Part shown: piece after piece, positions 47,349 to 60,270 of the stretch
Position numbering within the stretch: the first letter of the stretch is position 1
Layout of the letters: each line of letters opens with the position of its first letter
Assembly (NCBI GenBank): GCA_003116875.1
Contig: BCKT01000002.1
Span: forward strand, 1,860,001-1,924,000
DNA: 64,000 bases
Source of the DNA: Takashimella koratensis
Lineage: Eukaryota > Basidiomycota > Tremellomycetes > Trichosporonales > Tetragoniomycetaceae
Reading direction: 5' to 3'
The notes under the pieces: model-generated
What the model was told of the DNA's origin: nothing
Database searches by the model: none
The model's input: only the letters and a program-made list of their open reading frames with translations
Program-made: the position numbers and the translations under genes

Positions 47349-50300
47349 TTAACTCTCACCACTCACACCGCTCACACCACTCACGCTATTCTCACCGCTC
47401 ACACCGCTCTCACCACTCACACCACTCACACCATTCTCACCGCTCGGCCCACTTACACCACTTGCCTTTGGAACCGTCCTGACCTTCCGCCTCATTAACG
47501 GAATCTCCACGGCGACTAACCACTGCCTCTTCCTCGGTCTCTCCACTTCCTCCACTTCCTCCTCTTCCTCCTCTTCTGTCTCCCCATACCCTCCTCGAAC
47601 CAACTTCCAATCCCTTATCTTTTGCTTGACATGACCCCAACCTTTTCTCTTCCTTTTCCTCCTAGTTGTCAACCCTGCGCCTCTCAATCCTGCCGTCCCT
47701 GACATCCCATTCCCCATCGCATACACACGACCACGCCTTTCCCCTTCATCATCAATCAGATACGAAGCCGCGTCCGTCGAAGCGAATTCACTCTCCCTTT
47801 CTTCCACGTACGATTCACCTTCTGCATCGATATCCGACCCACCTACAGCCTCCAACATATTCGGTGTGAAGAATGGATGTAGATCAGGTTCGTCACCTGC
47901 GAAACAATCACGTTGAACTTTCCCTTTGACCCAATCTGTACGAAAGGGATGACGAGCGACTCGGCCTTTCACTACCGAGACGATTAATTCGTCGGTCCGT
48001 GCTGTCAACGGGAGATCCGCCAAAGACAGGTCGATAGGAGGAGGTAAATGTTCAGACAAGTCGGCGAGGGGTTGAGGTGATTCAACACTTAGATCGTGCG
48101 ATTTTTGTATATGCCTCGTTAAATGCGATATAGTAGGTGAACGAAGGTCGCAGTCTGGTATTAGCCGAGTCTAGGTATAAACTCACCATAGGGACACAAG
48201 AGATGACGAGAGACGTGTCGAGCAATCATATGTTGTCTCAGATCATCGGTCGACTGGAAACAAGGCTCTTCGCATCCTTTCCAATGACATCGGAACAACT
48301 CGACATTACCGCGATACTTTGGTCAGTTTTGCCTTTTCACCACACTTACACCTGATACAAACACGCCTTGCTTGTAATGTTGTCGTTTATCGAGATGTTT
48401 AATCAACAAGTCCTCACTCGCCATCACCGCGTCGCACCCTTTCCAGCCACATTCCCGCTCACACAGGCGACGCAAAAGTCTCCCTTCTTCGACCACCGAT
48501 CTCAGTGGCTCTAGCAGTGCGGGTCCCGGACGAACCTGGAAGCGATCCGGGATCGTCTCTGGATTTCGTGGCCGAGCATTCCTCGCTGCTAGACTCGCTG
48601 GCAGCGCGGTTGGACGCAACTCGCCCCCTACGCGTCTACGGATAACATACCCACTGGCCGAATCGTCGTCCCGAAAGGGTTCTGACGTTAGTAAGAACGT
48701 GGATACGACTCACCGTAGAAGCCCCTGGCAATGAGCTCGGCGCGACGAGAGGGACGAATGGGGATGACGACTTTTGCTCGGTTGATTGGAGAAGGACGCT
48801 GGGTGAGGTCGATCACCTCGGGCGCGGAGCCGGTAGCCATCAAGGTCGAGGCTGAGACTAGAGCCAGGGCTGAGGTCGGGGCAGTGCTTGGGGCAGAGGT
48901 CGGGGCCACGACCGAAGGTTGGCCTTGGGTAGTTTGAGACGGAGCCACTGTCGGCGCGGCCTTTTTCGGCGTCGACGCTACGTACAAAGGCGGGATACTT
49001 GCCTCTCGCTTAAGATACGCTACCGACGTTGGTCCTACTGATAACTCGATACGCCTTCGTGGCGAAGGCGACGGCGTAGCCTTTGATAGTGGTACAGCTC
49101 CGGGCGGAGGGACCCATGATTTCCGATACACGTCTAGGATTTTAGTCTTTGGAACCGTCTTTGGAGGCTTTGCACGAGGTCCAGATAAGACGGGGAGTTC
49201 AGCTGGAGGTTTCAAGAGAATCGGACCGGGTTGAAAATTCTTCTTTCGCGACGTCGGAGTCGGCGCGGACGACGGTTGAGGCGCTGAAGTAGACGCGAAG
49301 GGGGTTATGGGTGAGCCAGAGAATAAGGCTCCGATTCGGCCGGCTCGTTGCGCGATGATTTGGAGAATGTCCGCTGCAGGGGTCATGCTAGTTGGTGTAG
49401 CAGATGACGCGCGTGATGGTGTGTCGTTGGCTGGGAGGGTCGTGGTCGGGGTTTGGGTCGTGGTTTTTGGCGTCGCGTTGGTGGTTTGGGTCGCGTTGGC
49501 TTGGGTCGCGTTGGCTTGGGTCGCGTTGGCCTGGGTCGCGTTGGTGGGAGTCTGGGAGGCACTGACCGGCGTCATCGCACTTGTCGACACGTTGGCACCA
49601 ACGAAAAACTTTGGAGCCCGTTTGGTGTATTTCCGTTTCGGCGCGTTAGGGTCTCGAGGAACTTTTGGCTTTGGTGGTTTAGGTGCAGAAGCCAGAGTCG
49701 CTTCTGCCGTGCCGCGGCCTGTCGAGGATGCAGTACTTGCAGAGGTCGCGGCGGAGGCACCCGCAATGCCCGCGGTAGTCGCACTTGACGCCAGAGGTGT
49801 CCCCGCGACAAACGGCTCCGAAGCCGTCGCCCTCACTGAATCGAGTAAAAGGTCGGGAGCGCCCGTTGTTTTCGCCTTGTGTAGGCCGCCTGGAGTTCCA
49901 CCAATCTCTCTCAACGTTGGTACCGCAAGATTCGGGCTTGCCCGAATAATGCTCACTGATATGGTCAGTCATCTCTGACGTTTGCTTACTTACAGAGCCT
50001 GTTCCAAAACCTCGCCTCTTCTGGGGTAATCTTTCGATGCGGCTGCTTTGCCTCCTTTTTCCGAACCGTACTGTTGAGTTCATGACATCGGAGAGCGTAG
50101 CGGAAGACTGGGTTAGAGGGCCAGGAGTCGTCGGATAGGCCGCCGCCGATTGGGGGGAGCGGAAGGGCGTTGGATGCGACGAGCTCGGCAAAGGAATTGA
50201 ATGTGAGTACCTGCTGGGAGGGTGCGGAGGGGGCAGGGGCGGGAGCAGCTGGGGGGCCAGTAGGCAATGGTGCCTGGGTACTTGGCGGTGGTTCAGACGC

Positions 50301-51339
50301 AATTGAGGATCGTTGCCATTGAGCATCGGTTGACCAAGACGGGCGAAGATGGAGCGAATTCGGGTTCAGCGTGGGCGGGGGGATAGGTACAGCTGAGTAT
50401 TCGTATCCTGATGAAGCGACCGAACTGCCCCTTGCGTCTCTCGCTCTCATCTCCCTCGCGTCCCTCATATCCTGGATATCTCTCATACTCGTATCCCGCA
50501 TATCCCTCACCTCTCGCACCCCACCGGCTTCGCTCCGAACAGCAGCAAGGGTATCGTCCCACATGATCTCGAGGTCCCCGAGGTAAGTGTGGAAGAATGT
50601 CTCGAGACCACGAACGGCATCGACGGATGGGAAACCGTTACGATCGAATGGGAAGCCGAGCCGGAGTGATATCAACGGCCAGCAAGACGAGTCGGATACC
50701 TAGTGTAGTTAGCAGCGTGTAGGAAGAGACATGACTCACCCGTCGACTACCGCCAGCACGCAACACGCTGCAGATCAGGTTGTAGGGGTTGACAGGGTGC
50801 CCATTCACTGTCCATCCAGTGAGACCCTGTGCGTGTCCCAGGTGGTATAAAAACCAATCTTGGACCTGTTCAACCGACGGCGTTGCGTCCTCGGCAGCTG
50901 CATCGTCGTTGTCTTCCACTGGTTTGTCAAGACTGATGTTGGAGCTCCCGGCATCTCCCGACGGAATCCTCGCCCCGTATCCTCCAGCCTGTGACGGGTG
51001 AAGTTCTGGCACGGCGGGTGCAGATCCGGCTCGACTCGAGGCCTCAGGAACGGGGTAGTGGGTGTGTTGGTGTAAGTGCTGGTGGTGGTGGATCTGGGAG
51101 TAGGGCTGCAAGTGCACTGGAACAGGCGATGTACGAGTGGGCAAGGTCTGAGGAGGGGCCGGAGGGAGGGTGTGTGGAAGAGAGGCAGAGGCAGAGGCAG
51201 GAGCGAGAGGCGCCGAGAATAGGGATTGAGGGGTGGAGGAGGAAGAAGATGATGGGTAGTGACCACGTTGGATGGGGCTGGGGGTAGGTGCCGGGAGAGA
51301 GAGGTGGCCAAACGCCTCGGAGAGAGGGAGGCGGTCCAT
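47349..51339 (-). CDS. ARID plus C2H2 zinc-finger protein, possibly Rsc9/ARID2-like
   Basis: The start at 51339 (MDRLPLSEAFGHLSL) lies in TTCACCATGG. After a Ser/Pro/His-rich leader an ARID-like domain is visible: VQDWFLYHLGHAQGLTGW, NPYNLICSVLRAGGSRRV, ISLRLGFP and TFFHTYLGDLE. A short region with ALRCHELNSTVRKK follows, then a long low-complexity part containing NATQA repeats, then two or three C2H2-type units (CERECGWKGCDAVM...HLDKRQH, RCHWKGCEEPCF...HMIARH, CDLRSPTISHLTRHIQKSH). The last exon is acidic/basic and ends in SGVSGES repeats. ARID plus C2H2 order recalls ARID2 of PBAF and fungal Rsc9, chromatin-remodelling subunits. The family link is an inference; the domains are clearer. Confidence 0.72.
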
Positions 51340-51894
51340 GGTGAAGTTAGGCCATGAGTCGAGGTGATGGCTTGATTCGAGCGAGCGATAAGGGAGACGG
51401 TGAGTTCGCCGGGGGTTAGAGCGCGGGTCAGGTCCTGGTATCGGGTGAAGCTTGTGGAGATGATGAACGATACGATGGACACTTTCAACATTTCCAAACA
51501 TCTGCGCGTCGGCGTGTGTCAAATAGCAATACCTCGTCAGTATTTCAATACGCAGCTCACTCTGTCGACATGTATGCATCTCAAACACTGCCAGACCTCC
51601 AGATACAAGATCCAAAAGGTCGGACAGTGGGTAACGTCGTAGATATGAAAGCGTGGTGTAGTCACATGAGGGTTTTGGCAAGAAGGGTATTTCTTTCTTT
51701 CGTTGTACGGGCCCATGACCTACACAGTGTCGTGGAGGCGGCTCCTGTCTCCTCTCCTCTCGCCCCTCCCTGCGCCTCGTACCTCCCCCCCTCCTCTTTT
51801 ATGCGCGAGTTCAACTACCCGTCGATCGAGTGCGACACCTTTGCCTCGAAATGAAGTGTCCACCTATCTGTCAGCACGCTTCACGATCCACAAC
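51340..51894. other. Intergenic region between ARID and PMT4 genes
   Basis: No gene recognised. The frame of the ARID first exon stays open upstream to 51681 but without an ATG, so I kept 51339. Confidence 0.45.
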
Positions 51895-54427
51895 TCACGA
51901 CGAGAGCAACTTTCTTCGACTAACTTGCTCTCCAGTCATTCTACAGTACGTCAGCATATTCCTACACCTTCGCGCCTCGGGTCACTCACGGGAGACCATA
52001 AGTCAAAGGCGACTCGAACAAGAAGCAAGCAATCACAATCACCGTCAACCCTGTGACTACCCCCCAAGCGACCTTCCCCATTGTCGCACGCACCGCGGGG
52101 CGCAACCTCGCTCGTGGACCCAGTGCCGAAACCGGGTAATTCACCGTCTCTACCAAGATAAAATTGAGTACGGCGCCCGCGACCAAAGCCGACGCCAAAT
52201 GAGCAGGAAGGTAGTGGTGTAAAAACCTCTGTCGAGACATTGCGTAGAATGGGAAATAATGACAAGCCCATGCGCCGAGGAAGAACCCGACGTTGCGGTA
52301 CAGCCTGTTTCGGATACCTAAGGTCAACCAAGTCAAGGGCAAACTCACTATCCTCAATAGGCTCGATACCTCGTCGCCTTGCGAGCATATCCGCAGCGAT
52401 GATCCCGACAAAGATGGACAATGAGATGGAACAGATCCACCAATCGAGCAAATTCCCAATCATGTAGATTTGCTCTTGCGTCGCATTGTCGGTCCAAAAG
52501 CTAATACCCGAGAGACAGAACGGCCACTCGATCGGAGTCGACGCGTAAGGATGAGACGCAGTCAACCCTGCGTTGTGTTGGAGCATGAGGATTTGAAGTT
52601 CGAAGAATTTCTTGAAAAAGCTCATTTTGCGAACGGGTTTAGGCTCAACATGAGTCGTTCGGTTACGGAAATCGTTGCCGGTTCCATCGGCGATGATATC
52701 GTTGACAACCCACATGGTCGTACGGTCGTTGGGGTCCTTCTTCCCGTTGATCTCGGCCTGACGGTAAGCCCAGTCTGGGAGCGGCTGCGAGTGGGTCCAC
52801 ATGAAGACGCGAGTGGGCATGTGCAGTAGTTTGAACTGAGACGAGAGAGAACGCCACGGTTCGCCCTCGTGCGCATCAAGCACTTGGATCTGGAACAGCG
52901 TGTCGTTGTGTCGGGTCGGCAATTCCTCAAGCGGGATGGTAGTAAACTCTTGGTTGGTTGGCATGAGAGGGGACGCGACGTCGTGAGTGAGAAGAACGGT
53001 CTGGGTAATGATGTGCTTGAGCTGGACAATGTCGTTGTGTCGAACCACGCGACCACGACCAGTCTCGGGGATCTCTTTCGTCGGAAGCACCTGCCAGTGG
53101 TTGTTCTCGTCCGCGTGGGGGTATCCCGTGACTTGCTGGCCTGGAGATTAGCAAAGGTCACCAAGTTGTACCTACCCTGGGAGGAAATGCGGCCATCGTC
53201 GTAACGCAAGGGGTACCTGTCCGGGTGCGAGTGGAGGAAGACTTTTGAATCCCTGTGCTTCATCGTGATGGTATCGTAGTACCTAACCTCCTGGGCGTTG
53301 AGTAACAGCTCGTTCCCGTGGAGTGTCTCCTGGAATGCGGGGCTCATAAACGAATCACCAGGACCGGTAAACTTGAGAATCTTAAAGTGAACCCAGAAGA
53401 ACGAGAGGTAGATGATGAACGGGAAGACGATGAGTCCGACCGAGCGGTAAAAAAAATGCTTGACAAAGTATTCCTGACATTAGCTGTGTCAGCAAGTTAC
53501 TCACCATAGAGTGTCCCTTCTTAATATCGAGCAGCTCCCAGAGGTCCCAGAGGACGGCGGCGCCGACGGTCGCAAAGGTAAACAATCCGACCATCTTGCA
53601 CCCGAGGGTCGCAGCGAGTGAGGCCCCAGTCGCCAAGAGCCAAAACCACCAGGTCTTGGTGAATTCGCGGTACCGCTGTTGGTGGAATTTGACGTAGCAG
53701 AGGAGGGAGAGGGACATGAAGAGGACGAGCGCGGCGTCGAGGAGGATAAGTCGGGTCTGAGTGATGTGTCCGTTGTCTGTAGTCAGCAGAGAACGAGCTG
53801 AGACTTACCAAAAAGGATGAGGATCGCAGAGAACGCGGCAATACCAACTGGGTATCCCGATTCGCGCATGATCGCGTAAACAACGGGAACAGTGATACTC
53901 CCCATGATCGCGCAAAAGCTCCTCATCCCAACATACGGAACCTGCTGATTAGCTCCATTGTTGTATCCCAACCCACCTGAGCGATGGTATAGTTATCACC
54001 GATATTCTCAAACCCAAACCCTCCGTCGAACCCAACCAACCAACCCGAGAGCGCATTGAGCATCTTGGCGAGGGGTGGGTGGACGTCAAAGTAGTATTCC
54101 CGCCTGAGATACTGCCCTGCAAAGGCGCCGAAATGGACTTCGTCAAAGACGACTTGGTCAGGGTGGCCGATGCGGTAGAAGCGCAGGGAGAAGGCAAGGA
54201 CGGTGAGGGCGGTAGCGACCCCCCAGGAGGTGAAGAGTTCGGCGCGGGTCTCGGCGGCGTCGATAGGTGGTCGGGGGCGAACATTGCGTCGGTTCTTGAA
54301 GGTAGGGGTGGTGTCAGCAACGCGCGTGATGCTGTCCACCTCGACTCACCTTGTCGTCGTCAATCTGGTCGAGCGGGGGTAAAGCCGGCTCGTCTGTGCG
54401 CCCTCTTCTGCGCTGCTGGACCGACAT
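51895..54427 (-). CDS. PMT4: Dolichyl-phosphate-mannose protein O-mannosyltransferase, Pmt4 type
   Basis: Start 54427 (MSVQQRRRGRTDEPALPP). The first luminal loop has VVFDEVHFGAFAGQYL and FDVHPPLAKML, the Pmt4-type form of the DE and HPP motifs. Several membrane helices, a MIR domain (FLHSHPDRYPL) and the late block ASTPIEWPFCLSGISFW follow. Pmt4 transfers mannose from dolichol-phosphate-mannose to Ser/Thr of membrane proteins in the ER. The 3' end is ambiguous: without a last splice the protein ends SPLTYGLP (stop 51986), while splicing a 49-nt intron gives LTYGLPMTGEQVSRR and a stop at 51895-51897, closer to other fungal Pmt4 tails. Its likely substrates include the Ser/Thr-rich protein at 19903-21213. 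Confidence 0.9.
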
Positions 54428-54629
54428 GACGGGTAGGTGGGATGGTGGATGATGTGGTGGAGAGATGGGGGACAACAAAGGGTGACTGAAGACTGAGGAC
54501 TGAATTGAATGGAGCAATTCCACGCGTAGCATTTCCCGGGTTCAACCCCATCTCCGCAGCGTGGCGGATCCCGGATCCCTCCTGGTGACAGTCTCATAAT
54601 CTTGTATCCTAATGCATAGACACCCTCGA

Positions 54630-56476
54630 TCATCGCCGAAGTCGTATCTTGGGCTCTCCATACGTCCTCGGTCTCAATCCAGGCTGCCAGATGGTCGGAC
54701 TAGCATAAACAAAATGAACTTCCCAATCCTCACTTGCACTTTTCCTCAACCTCATTTCATTCCTTCTCCTCCTTTGTCTTTTCCTCCTCTCTTTTCCTCT
54801 CTCTTGAGCTCGCCATGCCCTCTCCACTCGAGGGAGGTACATATCGCTCCTTTTCGCTCTCGCCTCCTCGGCATCGCTTATCGCCATCGGCTCCGTGTGT
54901 TTTCTCCTAACCACTACCTCACCGCCAGTGATCTCGTCCACTTCCTCTTCATCGACTTCGTTCCAGTCGTCGGAATCATCATCGCTCGAGTAATCCCACG
55001 CTCGAGACTTGCCAGTCCGGTCAAAATCTAGGGAAGGAGGGATGACCCGTTTCCCACCTCGAGCAGCATACATTCGTATCCCACGAGGAGCGAAGAACGC
55101 GACTGCCCAGCTGGCAAGGAGGGTGTGAACCGAGTCGGTAAGTAGTGGACGAGGACCGGACCCCGTAGAACGAGAGACAAAATCGTGTTGAGCGCCTGTG
55201 ATTGCCTCTTTGCTTAAATCGGTAATGAATTTGGCCCTGAGCAGGTTAGCAAGTCTACTTTGGTGAAGCAACCACTTACCAGTCTTCCTCGCTGACGTCG
55301 TGTGAGACCAGCTCACGAGGTACATGGAGTAGATGCGGCTTATTCAACGATCCCGAAGCGAGTGAAAACGATTCAAACGGTTCGTACCTAAAATAACTAT
55401 CCGCTTTTGCTGGGGCTCTATCAAAGCAAGGTGGTCTGTTCTCGTCAGTGCCGTCTTCAAATTTTTTCTCCAACTCCACTCGGAGCCACAAATCAAGGGG
55501 ACACGTTATACATCCTCTTGTCTTGGACTACCGCGACCATTTTTGCGCGGCGGGTGTCTCTGCGAGTGCAAGGGGAGACGGGGCATAGTACCTCCTCCAA
55601 CCGACGTACTGCTCAGGGCGTCCAGTCCCGCTAGTCGATGTGATATCGGTAGTTGCCGAGCCTGGACCATAGGTGGTCGTGAATGGTGCGTCGCGGGTAT
55701 TGGGAACAGGACCCGTGGTGCCGGTAGGTGGTTGAGGAGGGGGGCGGGAAGCAGCGACGGCAGCGGCGGGAGGTCCGGGCTGCTGAGCGGTCCCAGGGAC
55801 GATTGGGCGACCCCATCCGTCCCAACCTAAGGATGAGCGACTGGGTTGAGAGGAAACCAGGTGATGTTGAATCTTGGGGAACTTACCCTCTGGGAGCTCG
55901 GGTGGTACTGAGATGGTCAGAATCAAGTCTTTCCCCGACGCAGAGAGACTCACGCATCCGGCCGTACTGGTCAAACCCTTCCTGGCCAGGTCGAGCGATG
56001 AACGGAAGTCCGTGCATCTGCGGGAGCGTCGATGGGTCGGGCGGGCGATACGGCTGACTGCGGGGTATCAGTCATAGGTTGGGTTCAAGTTCGCTTACCT
56101 TGACCCGGGTCCACCGGGGCCTGCAAAGTCTGCTCATGAGGACGTTGACGCAGACATGAATGAGAGAGTGCGTTGAGCGATCGCGACAGCAGCAAGAACC
56201 AGTATCAATTACATATCCATTTTCACCGTCTTGGTCAACGGTTCACTGCCTTTGCCCACCTCTTCCAAGCATATCCCTTCCAAACCTTCCAGGCATGGAA
56301 TTGTAGTAACCCATCCCTGGCATACCCGGTACGACACCTGGGACTGGAGCACCTAGGGGCATACCCATCCCCATTGGCATTCCCATACCAGGGATGAAGG
56401 GGGGCATCATACCGGGCATCATCCCCATCCCCATTCCCATCCCGTAGGGGGACATCATAGGGCCGGGACCGAACAT
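54630..56476 (-). CDS. Unrecognised protein with Met/Gly/Pro-rich N-terminus and basic C-terminus
   Basis: Exons joined by eye give a Met-Gly-Pro-rich start (MFGPGPMMSPYGMGMGMG), QPYRPPDPSTLPQMHGLPFI, LPEGWDGWGRPIVPG, a low-complexity Pro/Thr part, FRYEPFESFSLASG, LLHVPRELVSHDVSEEDW, an acidic run (SSDDDSDDWNEVDEEEVD) and a very basic C-terminus ending RTYGEPKIRLRR. The middle junctions near 55540 and 55480 rely on 31-33-nt introns without a clear branch site; an alternative is a stop at 55528 and two genes. Upstream, Tyr/Pro-rich codons continue past 56476 and a TATATATA lies at 56652-56659, so the true 5' end is uncertain. No family recognised. Confidence 0.5.
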
Positions 56477-57351
56477 GGGTGGACGAGAGGATGAGAGTGG
56501 GGGTGGGAGTGGGAACAAGGCCGGGTTGGGAGGCGGGTACGCGGCGCTGTATGTGGTTGAATATGGGTAGGGGTATGGGTATGGAGTGGGTTAGGGTATG
56601 AGTGGGTACGGGTAGGGGTTGGAATACGGGGTATGGACGTATGGATCAAGGTATATATAGCAAGACGGGGAAGTGATGAGGGCCGGTGATGGCGAGGGCG
56701 AGATCAATCAACGGGGGGTTTCAGCCCATATCCAAGTTTAGTGTGGTCCGTTGACAGGTACGTTGTCGGTTGTCGTCGCCGCCAGAGTCGTTGATTGCCG
56801 TGCGTTGCGTTGTGCGTCGGGTCGTTGCGCCATGGTCGCGGGCCATCGCCGTAACAGATGTTGGAAAAGGGGTTCGAGTGGAGTGGTCGTCCGTGTCCGG
56901 GTCCGGTGTCAGTGAAAGGGCCCATCCTTCAACCCAACCCCATCCCTTGACACATTACCCCTTTGACCCAGCACTTTCTCTTCCCTCATCCGGTCCGCTC
57001 TATACATCGCCGCTCGCCATGCTCCACTCCTCTTTGCAGACCACGACTCACCCTTGTGTCTGTTGCGGCAGACCTCCGGGCATCGCGCCTTGCCCTTGTA
57101 CGCCCCCAAATCTAGCATTCACACGATCCTTTGCAGCGCGCGCAAATTCGCTCGCGGGCGGGGGGTAGGCGTACCTTTTCCCATGGGTCAGCGGGCGTGG
57201 TTCCTTCCCCCAAGGACAGAGGAGGAGGACATGTGGAGAGGGGAACAGACTGGAGGGACGGTGTGACTCAGAGTGATGATTTGGGGTTCAAGTGGGGCCG
57301 AGGATAGACTCGCCATCATGTGACTCGCCCAAAGGATGGTTTGACCTGCAC
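56477..57351. other. Unassigned region that may hold 5' exons of the gene at 54630-56476
   Basis: Tyr/Pro-rich codons (for example PYPYPYPYSTTYSAAYPPP) immediately upstream of 56476 look coding and follow a CTAAC branch-like site. The TATA-like element at 56652-56659 may be the promoter. From 56700 to 57351 I see nothing supported. Confidence 0.35.
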
Positions 57352-59676
57352 TCACCGTTCCGATTTTGGCGGGGGTACAACTCCCTCTATCGGTCTATAC
57401 ACTGGTCCCTTCTCCTTCTCCTTCTTACCCCTCTTCCCCTCCTTGTCCTTCTTCTTCACCTTGACGTCAACCTCCACTTCCACTTCCTCCTCTTCCTCCG
57501 TTTTCCCCTTCCTCGATTTCTCCTTCCCAACCCCTTTCTCTTTGTCCTTGACCACCACATTAATGTCGACTTCTTCCTCTACCACTTCTTCCACCTCATC
57601 CACGACCTCCCTTTCACTGCCTTTTGCTTTCCTCCTCACCGGATCCGAGCCCTTCCTTACTGTCCTCGCCGGATCCGGCGACCTGCTTGCCGCCACACTC
57701 CTGTCCATCGTTGTCTGTGCGATCGTAGGTGCCACTGTCCGAGCGACTGTGGGTGCAATCGTCCGAGCCACGGTCGGCTCCACTGTCGGCGCAACCGTCG
57801 CCGCCACGCCTGGGTCATTCGGACTCGGCGAGCGGTGCCGCATCGTCGCGTGGAGGTGTTCGTGGCCCGGAGACCTGTGAATCGACATGTCCAGGGACCT
57901 AACCGTCTCTGGCGACCCCATCTCGAGCGGCAAATGCCTCCTCGGCGGAGTGGCACGGACCAGCGATTTGTAGTCGACTATAGATGTATCAGTTGACAAA
58001 CCCAAGAGCCTTCACTCACCAAGGTTGATAGGGGTTAAACCACCCTTGGTACCTGGTTCCGGCGGGGCAGGGGCGACTTCCACTTCGGCCCGTTTCTTGG
58101 TCTTCCCCGTTCCCATCGTTGCCATGACGCTATCCACCGTCTCTGTCGGTACATTTATCGGAAACGTAATTGTCTCCACCGTAGTCCTCTCAATCACCCT
58201 CTGCGACCCTGGTGCGAGCTCGGCCGGGACCGGGGTCGGTGTCTGGGGCGGGCTCAGCGGTGCGGCAGTGACTGGCGGTATGGGTGTGGACTTGATTTTC
58301 TTAGGAGGTGAAGTCTGGACGGCCGCTGGTTGGGCAGCGACAACCCGAGGCGGTGAAGAAACTGGTGAGACGCGGCGAGTGGTAGTGACTACCTTCGTCT
58401 CAAAGAGATCCCCGCCAGAGTCTTGGACCAAGTGGTCGACTTCTTGTCGGTCGATGATCTCGTGGATGGTAGGCTTGGGAGTGACACGGGGCGATCGTTG
58501 GAGAAACTTGGGCAGCATGGTCTTGGTTCGAGCGGGCGAGGGGGCGACGGTAGGAGGTGTGGGTGGACGTGGGAGTTCAGTCACAAGCGGGACTGCCGGA
58601 GGGTCGGGGAGAGTCTCGATGACTGGGTCGACGGGATCGATGGCCTCGATAAGGGTTTCAACAGGCTCGGGGACTGGTGGAGCGGCCACCGGGACCGGAG
58701 CGGGCTGGACGATAGGGGCCGCTTGGAACCCCGGCGGGAGATTGACGTTGACGATTACCTCGGGGCGATGAGAGTGGTGCGAGTGGTGGCTCTCGATACT
58801 CGCCGGTCGGGGCGAGGGCGGTTTCACCGACGCAGGGGGTGGGGGTGGAGGTGGAGGTATCGCGACGACGGTGGCTGCGGACGGCGCTTTGGTTTGAGTC
58901 GGCGCGACGGACGAAGCTTTTGCGACAGACGGGGGTTTGACCGAGGGAGCTTTTGTCGAGGGGGTCTTGATAGTTGCCGCCGGCAAGAGCGTTGGTGCTG
59001 GGACAGGTGTGCGGACAGGGGGTTCAAATTCTGGGACCAGAGCTGGAGGGTGTACGATTCGTTCAACAGTAGTTGTCGTTTTCACTTCACGTATGATCTC
59101 TCCTCTGGGCGTGGCGGTCTCGTCGGACTCGGTATCTGCGTCTCCCACTGTTGGCTGGGGCGGAGGCTGGGCGACCGAGGCTGCTTTCGCCGACTTTGCG
59201 GGCGCGGTAGGTGGTGGTGGTGGTGGCGGAGGGGCGCGTGTAGATGAGGCAGGCGGTGGAGGCGGTGGAGCAGGTCGGGAAGGAGCCTTGGATCGAATCG
59301 AAGCTGCGATACTAGGAGGTCGAGTGGATGGGATCGGGATGTTGACGGGGTCAAGAAGGTTACTAGCTCGTTTCCAGTCATCTCCTACTCCTTCGAGAGC
59401 TAGACCCCCTCCTCCTTTTGGGCGCTTGATCTTGACGTCCTTTTCTACCACCCTCGTGTGTTCCTCGACGACCGTCTCAGCGCCTCCACCTCCGCCGCCG
59501 CCGCCAGAGCCGACGACACCTGAACCCGCGTCGCTGCCCTCATCATCAGAGGCGTGGGTGGCAGCCTTAGATCGGGCATAGTGCGAGTGATGGTGGTGGT
59601 GTTCGTGGGCGTGTCGGTGTTTGACCGTCGCAGGTGAGGCAGGGAGGTAGCTCGTGTTGAGTGAGGGGGTCTTCAT
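57352..59676 (-). CDS. Low-complexity Pro/Thr/charged protein
   Basis: Start 59676 gives MKTPSLNTSYLPAS, followed by a His-rich patch (HEHHHHHSHY), poly-Gly and poly-Pro stretches, many short SVK/APSxK repeats, VIVNVNLPPGF and ETITFPINVP. After one intron (57978-58019) come TVAPTVEPTVAR-type repeats, then alternating Glu- and Lys-rich blocks and the end PVYRPIEGVVPPPKSER. The stop at 57352-57354 overlaps a GTGAGT, so another exon could follow. No domain recognised; a disordered protein. It could be the N-terminal part of a larger gene with 54630-56476, since both are on the same strand and frames near the join are unclear. Confidence 0.55.
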
Positions 59677-60270
59677 CCTGGGCAGGTGGGGGGAGGTGCA
59701 GTGGGGTTGTGGATGGGTGAGAGGAGAGGGACCGACGGGGTAGCCTTTGGTTTGGAAACTTGGATACGTCGACGGATCAGGCAGCTGGGAGTCAAGGACC
59801 GAGCGTGCCAGGGGATGTGGGTAGGGGTGGACGAGTGAGGGTGTGATGTGGGATGAAGTGATAGTGAGCGGCAAGAGGCAAGAGTGGTGAGTGGTATATG
59901 TAGTGTTTGCGTGATGAGGATGAGGACGAGGACGAGGATAGCGAGGAAGAGGGCCGGGGGGCGTGGCCGTGATGAGAATCAAAGTCAGACCAGGACTTGT
60001 TCTCGTCTACTCGTCATCTCAACGCTGCTTGCCGTCACTACACCTCCTTGTCCACCGGTTGCGGCGTCGTTGCGCTCAAACGTAGATGAATGTTTTGTCC
60101 CCTCAAGTGTATCCTTTTGCTCAACCATCACTCGTCGCATCAACCAACCAACATCACTGCGGCGAATTGCCACTCCAACAGACGAAAGGGTGGTATCGCC
60201 AACATGACAAGAGGGTATCGCTGTTCAAGAGGGTATCTCAGACTGGTGAAGATACAAGCAAGACCAGGTA
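59677..60270. other. Spacer with no recognisable gene
   Basis: Short frames only; G-rich near 59900-59960. Confidence 0.5.
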
